From: Pipra filicauda
Taxonomy: Eukaryota > Chordata > Aves > Passeriformes > Pipridae
DNA length: 64,000 nucleotides
Assembly (NCBI RefSeq): GCF_003945595.2
Contig: NW_024104998.1
Span: 5,958,721 to 6,022,720, forward strand
Direction: 5' to 3'
Shown here: one piece after another, positions 38,864 through 50,385 of the stretch
How the letters are laid out: each line of letters starts with the position of its first letter
How positions within the stretch are numbered: the first letter of the stretch is position 1
Translations under genes and position numbers: made by a program
The notes under the pieces: generated by a model
Told to the model about the DNA's origin: nothing
Database searches by the model: none
What the model saw: the letters and a program-made list of their open reading frames with translations, nothing else

Positions 38864-41212
38864 GTGAAAGCTTGAATTTTATTGTGTGAGGGAAAGAAAT
38901 CAGAGTGAAGGCAACAGCACAGCTACTCTGACAGTCTTGTTCTCCTTTTTAGTTTTGGGGAGCAGTCAGGATGATCATCATCTCTCCCCCAAAGACATAG
39001 GACACACACAGAGAAAGAAATTCAGTGGGGATAAAGGTGGGGAAGGGATTCACTTGGATTAGGGGTTTACTTGTTTTGGACTTATTTTTGCTGGGAGTGA
39101 GTTCTGGGATTTGCTGTTTGAGTTTTTCTTCATTTGTTTGTCTTCTTGATGGAACTCCAGCTAGGGAGTGGCAGCCTTTCCCGTTGCTCACTGGCACCCA
39201 GCTGCTCTTTCTGCAATCTATCATTGTGCTGCTGCTTTACAGAGAAACACTGTCTAAACTGACAAGACGATTAGACCATCAACAATTGTTTTGAAGAGCC
39301 TGTGGAAGCTTGTAAGTGGGTGGAGGAACTTGGTATGGGCACATGGATCATTTTATGGCAGATACCACACTTTTTGAAGGAGCCTTAAGATACATAATGA
39401 CGTCACAGGACTAGCACAGTGACAAACCTGTCAAGAATTTGGGAAAAGTATGTGAGATGCTTCTCAGTTTAGACTGAGAAATGTGACGTTTGAGAGTGCA
39501 GGTGGGATCTGTCTGAAAAAACAAAGAGGGAGAGCTGGAAATAGGGTGAAAAAATGCCAACAAACATAAAGAAATTCTTTGTCTTTCACCAAATTGTTCG
39601 ACAGTTTGTAATATGTCTATGAATGATGAAGTGCTTGGAAAGATGTTGCTGACCTCTTTCAAGTCCCTCAAAAAAGGAGTGAAGGAGTTACCTCTGTAGG
39701 TTCTGAAGGCCTTCAGAGCATTGAAATAATCCACCTTTAGCAGGGATAGAGATCCTCAGTGAAGTACACTCTATTTGGCCCTTCTGTGCTGGAAAGAGGA
39801 ACACTCAGTCAGTCCTGCTGACTTCTGCAGTTAAGCTGGTGCTTATAGATGGTAGTGTTATCTTTTTCCTGAAATATATTGCCATTATGTATGCCTGTGA
39901 TAAAAAATATTATCCTTGACTGGTTAAGTGGTTCTCTCTGATTCTCCGTATAGATCTATTCTGCCATTAAACAACCAGGTACTGAAGGTGTGGTGCTTAG
40001 ATATTAGAGTGGTAGGGAACTTAAACATCTAGAAAGATCCACGATAAATGATACACTCTGCAGATAAACCTCTGCCAAATTCTATTCAAACAGCAAAGGG
40101 ATAATGTGAATATGACTCTAATGAAGGAAGGCTAGAGTTGCCATAATGCATGCAGGTGCAATTGCTCCAAATCACTCTTAAAATCTATTTTCCTGCCAGT
40201 GCTCATTCTTCCTTTAAACAGAAGTTAATACTCTGCTGACATTACTGAACTCCATCATGCTCATTATCTCAGGCTAGCATTTAGATCAGGTTTTTGGAGG
40301 TGAAAGACCAATTCATTAACTCTATTGTGTCACTCAATGACTTCCTGTGGAGAGATCATAAGTCAGATGGGGGGTGTCACTGCTGGAAGATAAAAGACAG
40401 CTATAAATTAGGAAGACAACTGGTATAATTCGCAAAAATGAGGAAAAAATTACTCTATAGGCTTTAATTTCTATTCATAGTTCAGGTTTTAAGTATGTTA
40501 TTTAGACAACAGTGCATTTGAGGGATTTTTTTTTATGAATTTCAGACAGGGAATGGAAGAGGTTATTGGTTGGTTATTTGTTGTTGATCTAAAGGGGAAA
40601 ATTAGTATAGGTAACAAATAACACAGTCATTCCTGCAAAAAATGAATAAAAATTGGGTGCTCCAAAGCCAGATGTGTTAAAATGCCCACATATACTAATT
40701 TGTCTTGGCTTAAAGAGGAAAAATAAGAATGTTTGGAAAATTTTTACTTTGTCAAAAGGAGAATTTTATGAAGCTGCTTGAATTGTTAAAGAAAAAAACA
40801 TCTGCCAGGAATCAAAATCCACCTATTTGATTAAAACAAAATTCCCCATTTTTTCCAGGAGGTAGAGAAAACGTTTATTCTTAGAATACTCTTCAAAGTA
40901 TTCTAAAAGAATTCTTTTCCCTGAAAGGAAGAAAAATTCTCTCTGAAAGAATTTTTTAGGACTTTTAAATAGAAAGTGGGTTCCTACTGTTACTGGTTAT
41001 GACTGAACATGAAGTTTCTCAGTTTGCACATAGGAAATAAACAAGCAAAAAATATTTTTTTTTGCTGGTAATTGAGTTTTTCTAAGAAATTTTTCAAATA
41101 CGGGTCTTTGCAAGTGTAATGGACAATTTCTTAAGAAGCAGTGTCAAATAAGGAATGCCTCTGCCAGAGAGCTTGGTAGCTTCCTGTTGCTCAATGAAAC
41201 TATGGGACATCA

Positions 41213-41590
41213 CGGAATCATAGAATGGTTTGGATTCGATCGGACCCTAAAGATTATCTAGATACAACCCCCTTGACAGGGGCAGGGATACCTCCCATTA
41301 GACCAGGTTGCTCAAAGCCCTGTCCAGCCTGGCCTTGAACACCTCCAGGGATGGGGTATCCACAACTTCTATGGGCAACTTGTTCCAGTGCCTCACCACC
41401 CTCACAGTAAAGAATTTATTTCTGATATCTATCTATATATCCATATTCCTACTCAGTGCCATTATCCCTTGTCCTGTCACTTCATACCCTTGTAAAAGTC
41501 CTTCTTCAGCTCTCTTTAGGTATTGGAAGTCTCCCTGGAGCCTTCTCCAAGCTGAACAACCCCAGCTCTCTCAGCCTTTCCTCACGGGAG
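41213..41590 (-). mobile_element. CR1 LINE 3' fragment (antisense)
   Basis: The + strand begins cggaatcatagaatggtttg (reverse complement of the CR1 3' terminus) and runs to ctctcagcctttcctcacgg. The element is truncated at its 5' end exactly where the CpG island begins (about 41,590). Read on the - strand its ORF2 remnant gives ERLRELGLFSLEKAPGRL, a CR1 hallmark. A TA-rich insertion or divergence sits at about 41,425-41,450. Confidence 0.93.
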
Positions 41591-41825
41591 ATCGGTTGCG
41601 CGACTCTATCCTCCCTAAACCGCAAAAAAGCATCGCGAGGCGAGCGGACGGAGGACTCGGGGTGGCCGGGACGGGCCGGGCCGGGCCGCGACTTTCCCCA
41701 GTATGAAATAGGAGCGGGGCAGAGCGGCAGGGCCGGCGCCTGCAGTAGCCACCTTTGGCCAGCAGAGGGAGTGCCGCGCCGGCCACGGCGGCTGCTCGGC
41801 GGGTTGTGGCTGGGCGGAGCTGGCT
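41591..41825. promoter_or_regulatory. Isolated CpG island, candidate promoter or boundary
   Basis: By direct count there are 28 CpG dinucleotides between 41,591 and 41,820, with clearly elevated GC, in a window that is otherwise CpG-poor. A GC box (tgggcggagc) lies at 41,811-41,820 and a second (gggcggggg) at 41,995-42,003. A CTCF-like motif lies at 41,757-41,768. Consensus-like splice donors flank it on both sides: gtaagc on the - strand (GT at 41840-41839) and gtaagc on the + strand (GT at 41934-41935). No known gene start is recognised. The - strand open frame through it has no ATG at its 5' end. Candidates are an orphan promoter for a non-coding or unannotated transcript, or a boundary element. 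Confidence 0.6.
41757..41768 (+). promoter_or_regulatory. CTCF-like motif in CpG island (one mismatch)
   Basis: ccagcagaggga, preceded by ttgg, matches CCASYAGRKGGC at 11 of 12 positions (final C replaced by A). GC-rich flanks favour accessibility. Motif match only. Confidence 0.35.
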
Positions 41826-42142
41826 GAATCTCCTGCTTACCGAAGAGTAGGAAAAGAGTTCCTTGGAGAACAATGCCAATATGAAAACATCTAAACATAT
41901 TGTAGCATGTTTTTTGTACTTTGGTACCTTTAGGTAAGCTCCCTTCTTCAGTTGATGGCACGGGGATTTTTTCCAGCAGGTAACACTGCCCGAGGGCGGG
42001 GGAGTAGACAGGAAACCAGCAGCTGTTTATCAGTCCCAGCACAAAAAGCAACAGCACCACTTAAAACTTTCGAGATCTTGAGCTATCAAAAAAAAACCCC
42101 TACGACTTGGAAAGCCTGACATCTTCTTCAGTTTCAGATCTA
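41826..42142. other. CpG-island shore
   Basis: Non-repetitive sequence lies between the island and the next CR1. On the - strand an open frame from 42060 downwards encodes a hydrophobic stretch (VVLLLFVLGLINSCWF) directly after a stop codon, and reaches the gtaagc donor at 41840. I do not recognise the product. On the + strand, cttta-g/gtaagc at 41,934 and gcag/gtaac near 41,981 look like donors. Confidence 0.4.
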
Positions 42143-42479
42143 TTCACAGAATCACAGCATCACAGACCTGGTCAGGCTGGAAGAGACCACAAGGGTCATC
42201 TGGTCCAACCTCCCTGCTTAAGCAGGGTCATCATGGCACAAGATTGCATCCACACGGTTCTTGAATATCTCCAGTGCCGGAATCTCCACAACCTCTCTGG
42301 ACAATCTGTTCCAGTGCTCAGTCACCCACACAGTAACGAAGTTCTTCCTCATATTCAGGTGGAACTTCCTGTGCATCAGTTTCTGCCCATTACCTCTTGT
42401 CTTTATTGATTGCCACCACCAAGAAGAGTGTGACTCCATCCTCTTGTCACCCCCCATTCAGATACAGTGATGAGGGTTA
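42143..42479 (-). mobile_element. CR1 LINE 3' fragment, different subfamily (antisense)
   Basis: The + strand starts cacagaatcacagcatcaca and continues gaccacaagggtcatctggt ccaacctccctgc. These are the reverse complement of a CR1 3' end of a subfamily distinct from the other copies ('ggtcatctggtccaacc' type). On the - strand the 42457-42218 frame encodes a degraded ORF2 C-terminus ([20 protein letters not shown]). Confidence 0.9.
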
Positions 42480-42497
42480 ACCTTCTTCACAGACTTC

Positions 42498-42592
42498 ACA
42501 GAATACTCTGATTATTCTATATTCTGAAGGGACTCACAAGGATCATCGAATCCAACTAGCACCATGCTCTAACCAACCGAGCTAATCTCTTA
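42498..42592 (-). mobile_element. tRNA-Ile/CR1 composite SINE (TguSINE1-like), internally deleted
   Basis: On the - strand the element reads ttagctcggttggttagagc atggtgct, the 5' half of tRNA-Ile including the A box (one mismatch to TRGCNNAGYNGG). It then passes directly into agttggattcgatgatcctt gtgagtccctt, a CR1-type 3' tail, ending in an AT-rich cagagtattctg tail. From memory this head-plus-tail design is TguSINE1 of passerine birds. The anticodon-to-acceptor half of the tRNA seems to be missing. Family name from memory; parts seen directly. Confidence 0.7.
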
Positions 42593-44350
42593 TCCCAATA
42601 AATCTTGGGTTTTTTCCCCTCTTTGTTCCTTCATATTCATTAATGATAAAAATTAGTGCATTTTTCAAGCTACAGATGAAAGAAGTAAGTTTTCCTTTCT
42701 CCTAGCTGGTTTGGAAACAGCTACCTTCCCTTCCTCACTCTGCCCTTACTTCAGCTGACTCTCTTTAATGCTAAACTATTCCTACCTTAGGTGAGAATCC
42801 CCTTCTCAGCTCCTTTCAAGATGAAAAGCACAACTGAAAGGAAACACAGAAAAATGCTAAAGTGGTATCAATATCAATCTTCCTATTATTAGTACAGTTA
42901 TTTATTGATAAATTTAGTTCATCCTACTGTGTTATATGAGAGCATCTTTTGTTCTATTTTTCATCTGGATTGAGGCACTCTTCACAAAAACCCTCAATAC
43001 GTCTCATCCATGTTATTTCTTCTGTCCCCACTCCCCACATCGTGCAATTGCACTCACTTGCAATATTTTCTGCTATTAACAGACTGGTTGAATTTTTTTG
43101 CATCAGGTAGCAGCTCTGTAGTTGGAGACCTAAGAATCACTTGATATAAAGATCACTGAGATCATAAACCATTTTCTTCATGACCTTTTCTACCAAAACA
43201 TTAGCTTCTGAGTCAGCCTGCTTTGAAGCACAGAAGCACTACATATTGTCTTGTTGGCTTCTGACTTCAAGCAATTCTTTTCTTCCATTTCCTCCTATTT
43301 TTAGCATCTGAAGGCTGAAATTTTACAATATGCTATTGCTCTTTTATTTTTTTTCCCCAGGAACAAATGTCAGCACATCAAAAGCTCGCTGCTTTTACTG
43401 TGTGTCACTTGAGATCACTGGGGAAAAAAATACTTCGTAAATCTCCTTATTGAATCATTAACCATGGGCACTACTATGAATAGGTTTCACAAAAGTTCTG
43501 GTATCAGTCATTTGAGCATCACTTCACTGCTAAGTAAAATCCATAAAAGCTCTCAGCACTGAACAGGGTGACTAAAAATAAACATTATCACAAAGGTGAA
43601 TGGGTATGCAATCAAAATATTTCTCTTGTATGTAGCTTTTGTATGTGTTTTGATATATACCTTATATATCTTTTTATCGTTTGTAATGAAAATAACTGTA
43701 CACACTCACATACACATATACTTGCATTGCTTATCTTCTCTCTCTCTGTTTAGATGCCAGCCTTAAGTCTTCCAGACCTGAAACGCTTTCTGCAGCAATC
43801 CAATCCTCTCAGACAACCATACAGTAGTTGTTAGGAAAACAACTTTCGATTTCTAGGAAAATGGTTCATACCATCTTTGTGATATTGGGTTAGCAAGAAG
43901 AGGGGGATGTGGGGTCACTGCTGACATATTTGGCAGATACAAAGGCCACAGTAGCTCCCCTGCTGCATTGGGTGCTGTCACAGAAATTCACCTTCAATGT
44001 ATGCAGCTATGTCATGAGCATGTGGCTGTGGACAGGGTCAGTCTCCTCATAGCATATACAGCTACAACTCCTATACAGCCTGCAACATAAAGGATATATT
44101 AAAGAGTTAGAAAGACTCTTACTTTCTCATGATAATCAACCTTTCCTGCGACCTGGCCAGAGGTGTTCGCTGAGGTGTCCTATTTAATGCACCTCTGGGA
44201 AGGGTGTGATAAACAGACAGACTTCAACAGATTTGGCAGGAACAGCCAGTACATGTTTTCCAGAACTTTGTTCAGTTTGCCATTCAAGTTTGTGTCTAAT
44301 GCAATAGGGAAATCAAATATATTAAACATTTAAAACAGGGCTGCTAAATT

Positions 44351-44362
44351 GCCACCTAGTGG
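44351..44362 (-). promoter_or_regulatory. CTCF core motif (exact match)
   Basis: gccacctagtgg on + is ccactaggtggc on -, matching CCASYAGRKGGC at all 12 positions. Orientation is opposite to the motif in the CpG island. Confidence 0.45.
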
Positions 44363-44684
44363 TCTTGTAATGAAGCTAATGTCTCCAGCATACTTATCTG
44401 GGAGAAAAAATATCAGTGTGAGTTATGTATTTTTGTCAAGGTGTTTACTGATGCCATGCACATAGCATGGTTGGAGTGGAAGGGTGGCAGGGCACAACTT
44501 CTGAGCCAATAAAAGACAGGACCATTGGAGCTGCTGGGGTACCCGGGGATGCTTGTGCAGGACTTAGACACTAAAAGAGAATTTCTGAGCCAGTCAGCCA
44601 GCCTGTGCATGGGGTGAAAAACGTTGCCAAGTAGAAGCCTTAGTTTGTTACTACTTCTTAATCTTTCTTTTTAACAAAAAAACC

Positions 44685-44709
44685 CCAAACAAACAAACAA
44701 ACAAACAAG
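44685..44709. repeat. (AAAC)n microsatellite
   Basis: Five to six caaa units following an A-rich stretch. Confidence 0.9.
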
Positions 44710-44775
44710 GTAAATAATTTGATATAAAAGAAAATAAAAAGTTTTCTGTTTGTTGGTAAATGATTTTTATCTTTC

Positions 44776-45132
44776 TGAGGCTCAACCAGAGAGCTGGTTG
44801 TGGCCTTTCAGTAACTGAAGGGGGACTGCAAGAAAACTGGAGAGGGACTTTTTACAAGGGCATGGAGTGACAGAACAAGAGGCATTGGCTTTAAACTGAA
44901 AGATGGCAGGTTTAGATTCGATATTAGGAAGAAATTCTTTACTGTGAGGGTGGTGAGACACTGGAACACGTTGCCCAGAGAAGTTGTGGATGTCCCATCC
45001 TTGCAAGTTGGTTGGATGGGGCTCTGAGCTACCTGGTCCAGTGGCAGGTGTCCCTTCCCATGGCAGGGCGATTGGAAATAGATGATCTTAAGTCCCTTCC
45101 ATCCCAGGCCATTCTATGATTCTATGATGATT
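44776..45132 (+). mobile_element. CR1 LINE 3' fragment (sense) with intact 3' end
   Basis: The sense CR1 sequence runs from the ORF2 end (gaagaaattctttactgtga, then cactggaacacgttgcccag) to the typical terminal octamer repeat attctatgattctatgat at 45,110-45,128. It is 5'-truncated with no intact coding capacity. Similar to the copy at 30,978 but without the 70-bp duplication. Confidence 0.93.
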
Positions 45133-46572
45133 GCAGTGTAGGAAGCACTTTGCTCTGCTGGGATATTCTCCCACCTTTTCGTCTCACTCTGGCTGAGCCA
45201 TATGTTCAGCAGCATGTGCTGTGTACACAGAGCCAAGCAGATGAGAAACAATGAAGAAGCACGTGTGGAACAGTAAAGTTTGCAGTTGTGCTTTTGTGAT
45301 TAGTCATGTGGGTCTGCCCAGAAGCTAGTACAAGAGACTAAAAATAACTTTCCATATGATGAACTGCAATAGCAAAGTCTCTGGGGATTAATGCATCCTC
45401 TATCATTTTACCAATAATCAGCCTTGGATGCACTGGATGGTGTGTTGACAAAGCTGATGCTCACAGAGGTGGAGGCGGTAGAGGCTTCCTGTTAGGAAGC
45501 AGTCCTGGAGTGGGGGCTGCAGGCTACATCTCTGGGAGGACACATCAGTTGTTTCAGAGATAAGTCAGAGATAATTAAGTCCATGGCAGCAGAATCCAAA
45601 TGATTCATCTTCCTCCTCCATCCTGTCACCTGCTGGGACCTAGTGCAGTTAGTGAAGAAGAAACATCAGTCCTGGAAGACAGACTGAGAACCTTTATTGC
45701 ATGTTTATTGAGGTCCTAGGTAGTGTAAGGTGTCACATGAGTATAGCATTGGTCCCAGGATGCTGCATAAACTGAAAGCTTAACCCTGCCCAAAAAAGAC
45801 ATCCCCTTGCAGACTGCTGTATCCTTGATTAAGGTATTGGCACTTCTTGTGCCTCTTCTCCCCTTGAGATGAACTGAACGCCCTGTAAGCAAAGGTCATT
45901 GCTTCTCACAGAATATGAGATGAGACAGGTCAGGAAAGATGAAGAGAAAAAAAACCCCAGGACTAGGGCAAGGGATATCACTTGGGTAGCAATAAAATTC
46001 AATTGTTGATATGAATATTGTCTTCCTACACTTCAGATTTTGTGACTAAAGTACAACTCACCATATAGAGCACCACATATAGTTCTGTTTTTCCTTTCAT
46101 ATCACTTTTGGCCTGGTTGACTTTAATCTGTTTTAAGATACAATCTGACTTTTATTTGTGGGCATTTTTCCCATCTTTTTTTTTTTCTGTTTTGCATTCA
46201 CCTGTTATTCTCTTAATGTTTCACCTTGTACTTTGTTCTTGTTCAAGACTGATTCAGTGAAATTTGTACCTTGATTCTCTTTGTTTCAGACTTCAGATTC
46301 ACAATGTTTTGTTTTAAACAAGTATCTATTGTTTCACTAGTGTCTGACCTCACTCCATTAACTTAATCATATTTTATTCAATGAAGTTCTCTGTAGAGTG
46401 AATAGCTATCTAAACTGATTAACTTTTTTTTCTTTTTTTGTAAGACCACCGCTTCCCTTCTTTTAGTTGTTATGGGAGCACAATAATAGAGGAAGCTACA
46501 CATTCCACAAACTGATGTGCCACTACTCCAAAGTACCTAGTATAATAAAAAGGCATTCAACAGAAAGTCAGA

Positions 46573-46610
46573 TTACTCCTTAATGTACTCTAGGTGATTT
46601 GATCTTTAAG
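46573..46610. repeat. 10-bp perfect inverted repeat
   Basis: tactccttaa and ttaaggagta flank an approximately 18-nt spacer. Confidence 0.6.
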
Positions 46611-49115
46611 GAGTATTCAATAAAGTGGGAAAGGTAATCAATACAATACTGTCTGAGAAATTGCAGGTTTAACTGCGTACCTATTGTCAATAAAATTATC
46701 CAAGGATAGAATGCCCTATAAATGCAACCAACTTTTTCAAAAAATAAATATCCTGTTCCAAACCTGAGAACTGGTAAGCCACAACAAAGATTTTAGATGG
46801 CAATTACTCATTTGAACTTTAATGTGTGCCATGAGCTTCCGTTTCCCCAGCCTCTCCCGAGTTAGTCTCTTCAGGGTTTATTAGGATTGGCTTTGACTAA
46901 GGGATTTACCATAAAGTCAATCTGTCACTATTCTGCTATCCCAGTAGCCTCCTGAGTTCTCATATTCTGTTCAAATTGCCATGCCAAATGGCATCAACAT
47001 AGTTCTGGAAGACATTTCATTTCTGGGGCCTCATGCCTGCCATAGGTAATACTGAATGCCTTCAAATACATCTCTTGACAACTTTTGCTGCTCTTTCCAG
47101 GTAAGAAGTTCTAGATCCTTCTGTCTTCATCCACACAAATAGCCACAGTAAATGGCTTCGAGCATGTTAGATGGGTCATTCAGTACATTTTTACTTGATG
47201 TTTCTATATACATTTACAAAACCACCAAATGCTTCCAGTAGGAAGAAAGCATTGCCCAGTGTTACTGTGCCAGCATCAAGTAAAATAACTATTCAGCTGC
47301 CACACAAAGAGAACATGTAGCAGGGAGAACTTACTTGCATTGGCTTCGAAATAGTATCCTATTTCAGTCTTGTCTTTGTCTTATAGGGCTATGCAGTCTT
47401 TACTCAGTTCAGAGCAGTCAGACTGAACTTATGCCCCTCCTAAAAAACCAAACTGGTTGTCATACCTGAAGATGTGCTGTGAGGCAAAGTATCTACACTA
47501 ACTGTTACGGCAGAAAGCTACCTTAAGACTTTTAAAAATTGAAGTACAGTCAGGCACTTAAAAATGGACCATAGCTTTCTTGGCCAGTTGGAATATCACA
47601 GCTTAACTGCCAAAACAGGGCTTTCACAGGAATTTCTTTGAGAAATCTTAAAGATATGAGCGGGGTACTCACAGTAAAAGAACAGTTGTGATCCAAAATA
47701 AGATTGTTTTCTGAATATATAGGATGGTTCTCAGTCAAAGGGATGGGAAAGTTGAAGTAACCAGAATACTGTACGTTTTTAAAATAATTTTCAATAAAAA
47801 TTTGTGTGGGTGAAACTAGATTGACCTTTTATAAGCAAGAGTTATTTTTATTTATTCATTGTTTATTTTCACTATGCGTGTGTGTGTCTCTCACCTCCAG
47901 GAATAAAAACACTGAAGTCAATTCCCTTCTGCCTTTCTTTATATGGAGCTGGTATTTATAATGAGCCTCCAGTCAGCTCTGTCATGTTAAAAAGAACTTT
48001 CTGAATTATTGTTCGCCTGATTTCACAATCAGCCCTTTGCAACCCACAACACTGTCACTAACAATCTAACCAAAGGCAAAAATTTCTTTAATGTCTAGAT
48101 CAGTTTATGTTGAATAATCTCAACACCTTTCAGCAGCAGCAGTATTTAAATACAGCTGGAGTGCAACAAAACAGAACGTCTGAATTTTCAAAAAAGTTTC
48201 ATGCATCCACTCTTCTTTCTCCTCTGCTGGAATCCTGTACGTTATAAATGATGTGGGCTCTTTTTCTTTTCTTTTTATGTCTTGCTAATATTTGGTGTCT
48301 TGCCTTGGGTGTAAAGGTTAAAAACTTTTAAGATTGATGGTCTCTGACATAGGAAAGTGACTTCTCTGTTTGAAAGACATATTTAACAATTCTATATTTA
48401 ACAATTTAGGTCAAAAAAAAAATATCCATTTATCTAGCATCTATCTGCTGTCCTTTTGATAGATAGAGCATAAAACCATTGTTACATTACATGAATAAAA
48501 TGGCCAGAGATGGTGCTTTTACTTGCAGCTTGAAGTCCATTTCCAGTTACCACTTCACATATATTTTACTTTAGTTTTTTTAATTAATAATTCTACCTAA
48601 TACTTTTTCAAAGAAAGACAGTATCAGGCAGATAGGACTGGGGGAGGGAGGGAGAGCAGGGTAGAGGGAGAGATTGCCTATGTCAATTCTCTATTCGTCA
48701 TCTTTTCAATCACCTTTTCATCCCCTGTTCTAAAAAAATGACAATCTTCACAAAACACTATCTGATCCTCTTTGTGCAATGATACACAGGACTAAATCAT
48801 GAAAAAGACATGTATTTTATTTCTAGTCCTATGACAGAGCAATTCAGAGTACAATCTGACTTAAACTCTGCTTCAGCACTGGCAGGATTTTTTCCTATTC
48901 CAAGGGAGTACAGCTCGCTCACGACAGGGCTGCAAGAGCTTTATCCTCTTTGAAGCAGCTCTGAGTAAAGCCTCAACGGCTTGCCAAAAGAATTATCAAA
49001 ACCGTAGATCGCAAGAAAAGCTTTGTGACTGAGCTATCTGAGGGAAAGAAAGGAAGAACACCCAACCGTTAATTCCGATTTTTCCAGTACTTTAACTTGC
49101 CATAAAGCTCGTGAA

Positions 49116-49127
49116 CCACCAGAGGGC
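49116..49127 (+). promoter_or_regulatory. CTCF core motif (exact match)
   Basis: ccaccagagggc matches CCASYAGRKGGC at all positions and is followed by a, as in many vertebrate CTCF sites. Motif match only. Confidence 0.45.
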
Positions 49128-50355
49128 ATTACATGCCTCAAAAAATGCAGATTGGTAAACAATTTGAAAGCAAGGGGAAATTCTTCTAGCCTTCTTAGGA
49201 TATTGGACATTTCATATTACTAATCAAAAGCTTAATACAAACAGAACTATTCCAAGCACAGTGTCTATCGGGTATTTCTCAACTGCTCTTTCATTCCAGT
49301 AGCTCCTTTACTGGGAAAATAGTTCTCACTTGTAAACAAAGAGTGAAAATAAATTATGAAGACATATTTTCCCTTCTCGACAGCTGAATCTGAGGAAAAA
49401 CTAAGAGCGTGTTGATTTTTCACCTATTAACTGCATAGTTTTAGGTTTCATTTGTCCTATTCCTTAGCTAACACACTGCAGACTTTTTCTACTTAGTGAG
49501 CCATGTGTTTATGGGGATTTTGCTTTCCTAGCATTAAGTAATACTGAAGTCCATCAGCTGAGGGGCCAGTCTTTTGCATATCATTACTTACAGAAATATG
49601 GCACAGCTGAGAGTACATTTGTCCTTTAAAAATTATATTAGAAAAAATATGCTTTCATTTTTGCAAGTCTGCAATCTTGTCTAAGGATTCTGAACACTTC
49701 TTTTCATGTCAAAGAGCTTAACATATAGACAGTCTCTAAATTTATACCTATGAATTGTAATTTTCTATAAATCAAGAAAAATTAACCGTGTCACTTCATC
49801 ATCACGGCTAGGCTTCGCGAACAAAGATTTGGGAAAGGTTCTATCCACATTTGTTACAAGCACGCTGGTGGCTAATGAGGCCAATATGAGATAGACATGT
49901 CCAATTGCAAAAGGCACAGCAGAAAGACTCCTTAGGTGGTATATTCTGTGTCACTTAAACTGAAAGAAAATAACCAGGGAAAAGACGAAGAAAACAGCAT
50001 TTCTCATAATTCTGTGCACTTCTGTGCAGCTTTGCATTGCATTGAATTAATGTTGGGGTTTTTCTTCCCAAAGTCTGAGAGTTTTAGCAGCGCTTGGAAT
50101 GAGCCCTTAGCTTCACATATAAAAAAAACTTTATTGCCCATCTCGATACTCAAAACTAAGTTATGTAACAATATTTTTTTACCAAGTAATGTATTTTATT
50201 GTATTTCTGTTCTTCTGATAGAAACAGGGTCTTCAGGCAAAGAAATACAAAAGGTGAGTTCACGTCCTAATGCATCAATGCATAATGATATGTTACCAGA
50301 TAATCTAATATACACTTCTTCAGTGTAGCATACTAGCAATTTTCTGGAATGTTCT

Positions 50356-50385
50356 TAAATAAATAAATAAATAAATAAATAAATG
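50356..50385. repeat. (AAAT)n microsatellite
   Basis: Seven consecutive aaat units. Confidence 0.95.

Larger units (their letters stand above)
31561..41212. other. Intergenic region
   Basis: No gene is supported. The stretch contains a TC-rich microsatellite (32364-32422), A-rich tracts near 32769-32797, two short tandem duplications and a T/G-rich tract, listed separately. A slightly GC-richer block at 36,740-37,060 is open on both strands (105 codons -, 85 codons +) but shows no recognisable protein and no splice sites tying it to other exons. Confidence 0.6.
42593..44775. other. Intergenic region
   Basis: AT-rich sequence with no gene or classifiable mobile element recognised, apart from a CTCF-core match at 44351 and an (AAAC)n repeat at 44685. 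Confidence 0.6.

Noticed and set aside
41308..41706. 132-codon open frame (+) at CR1/CpG island
   Set aside because: The left half is antisense CR1 and the right half island DNA; the frame is open because of composition, not selection.
42553..42592. tRNA-Ile gene
   Set aside because: Only the A-box half is present, no anticodon arm, T arm or acceptor stem follow, and a CR1 tail is attached; it is a SINE head.
50222..50253. Exon-like 32-nt segment between a pyrimidine-rich acceptor and gtgagt
   Set aside because: Isolated, short, with no partner exons and no recognisable peptide; splice-like signals of this strength occur by chance in 55 kb.
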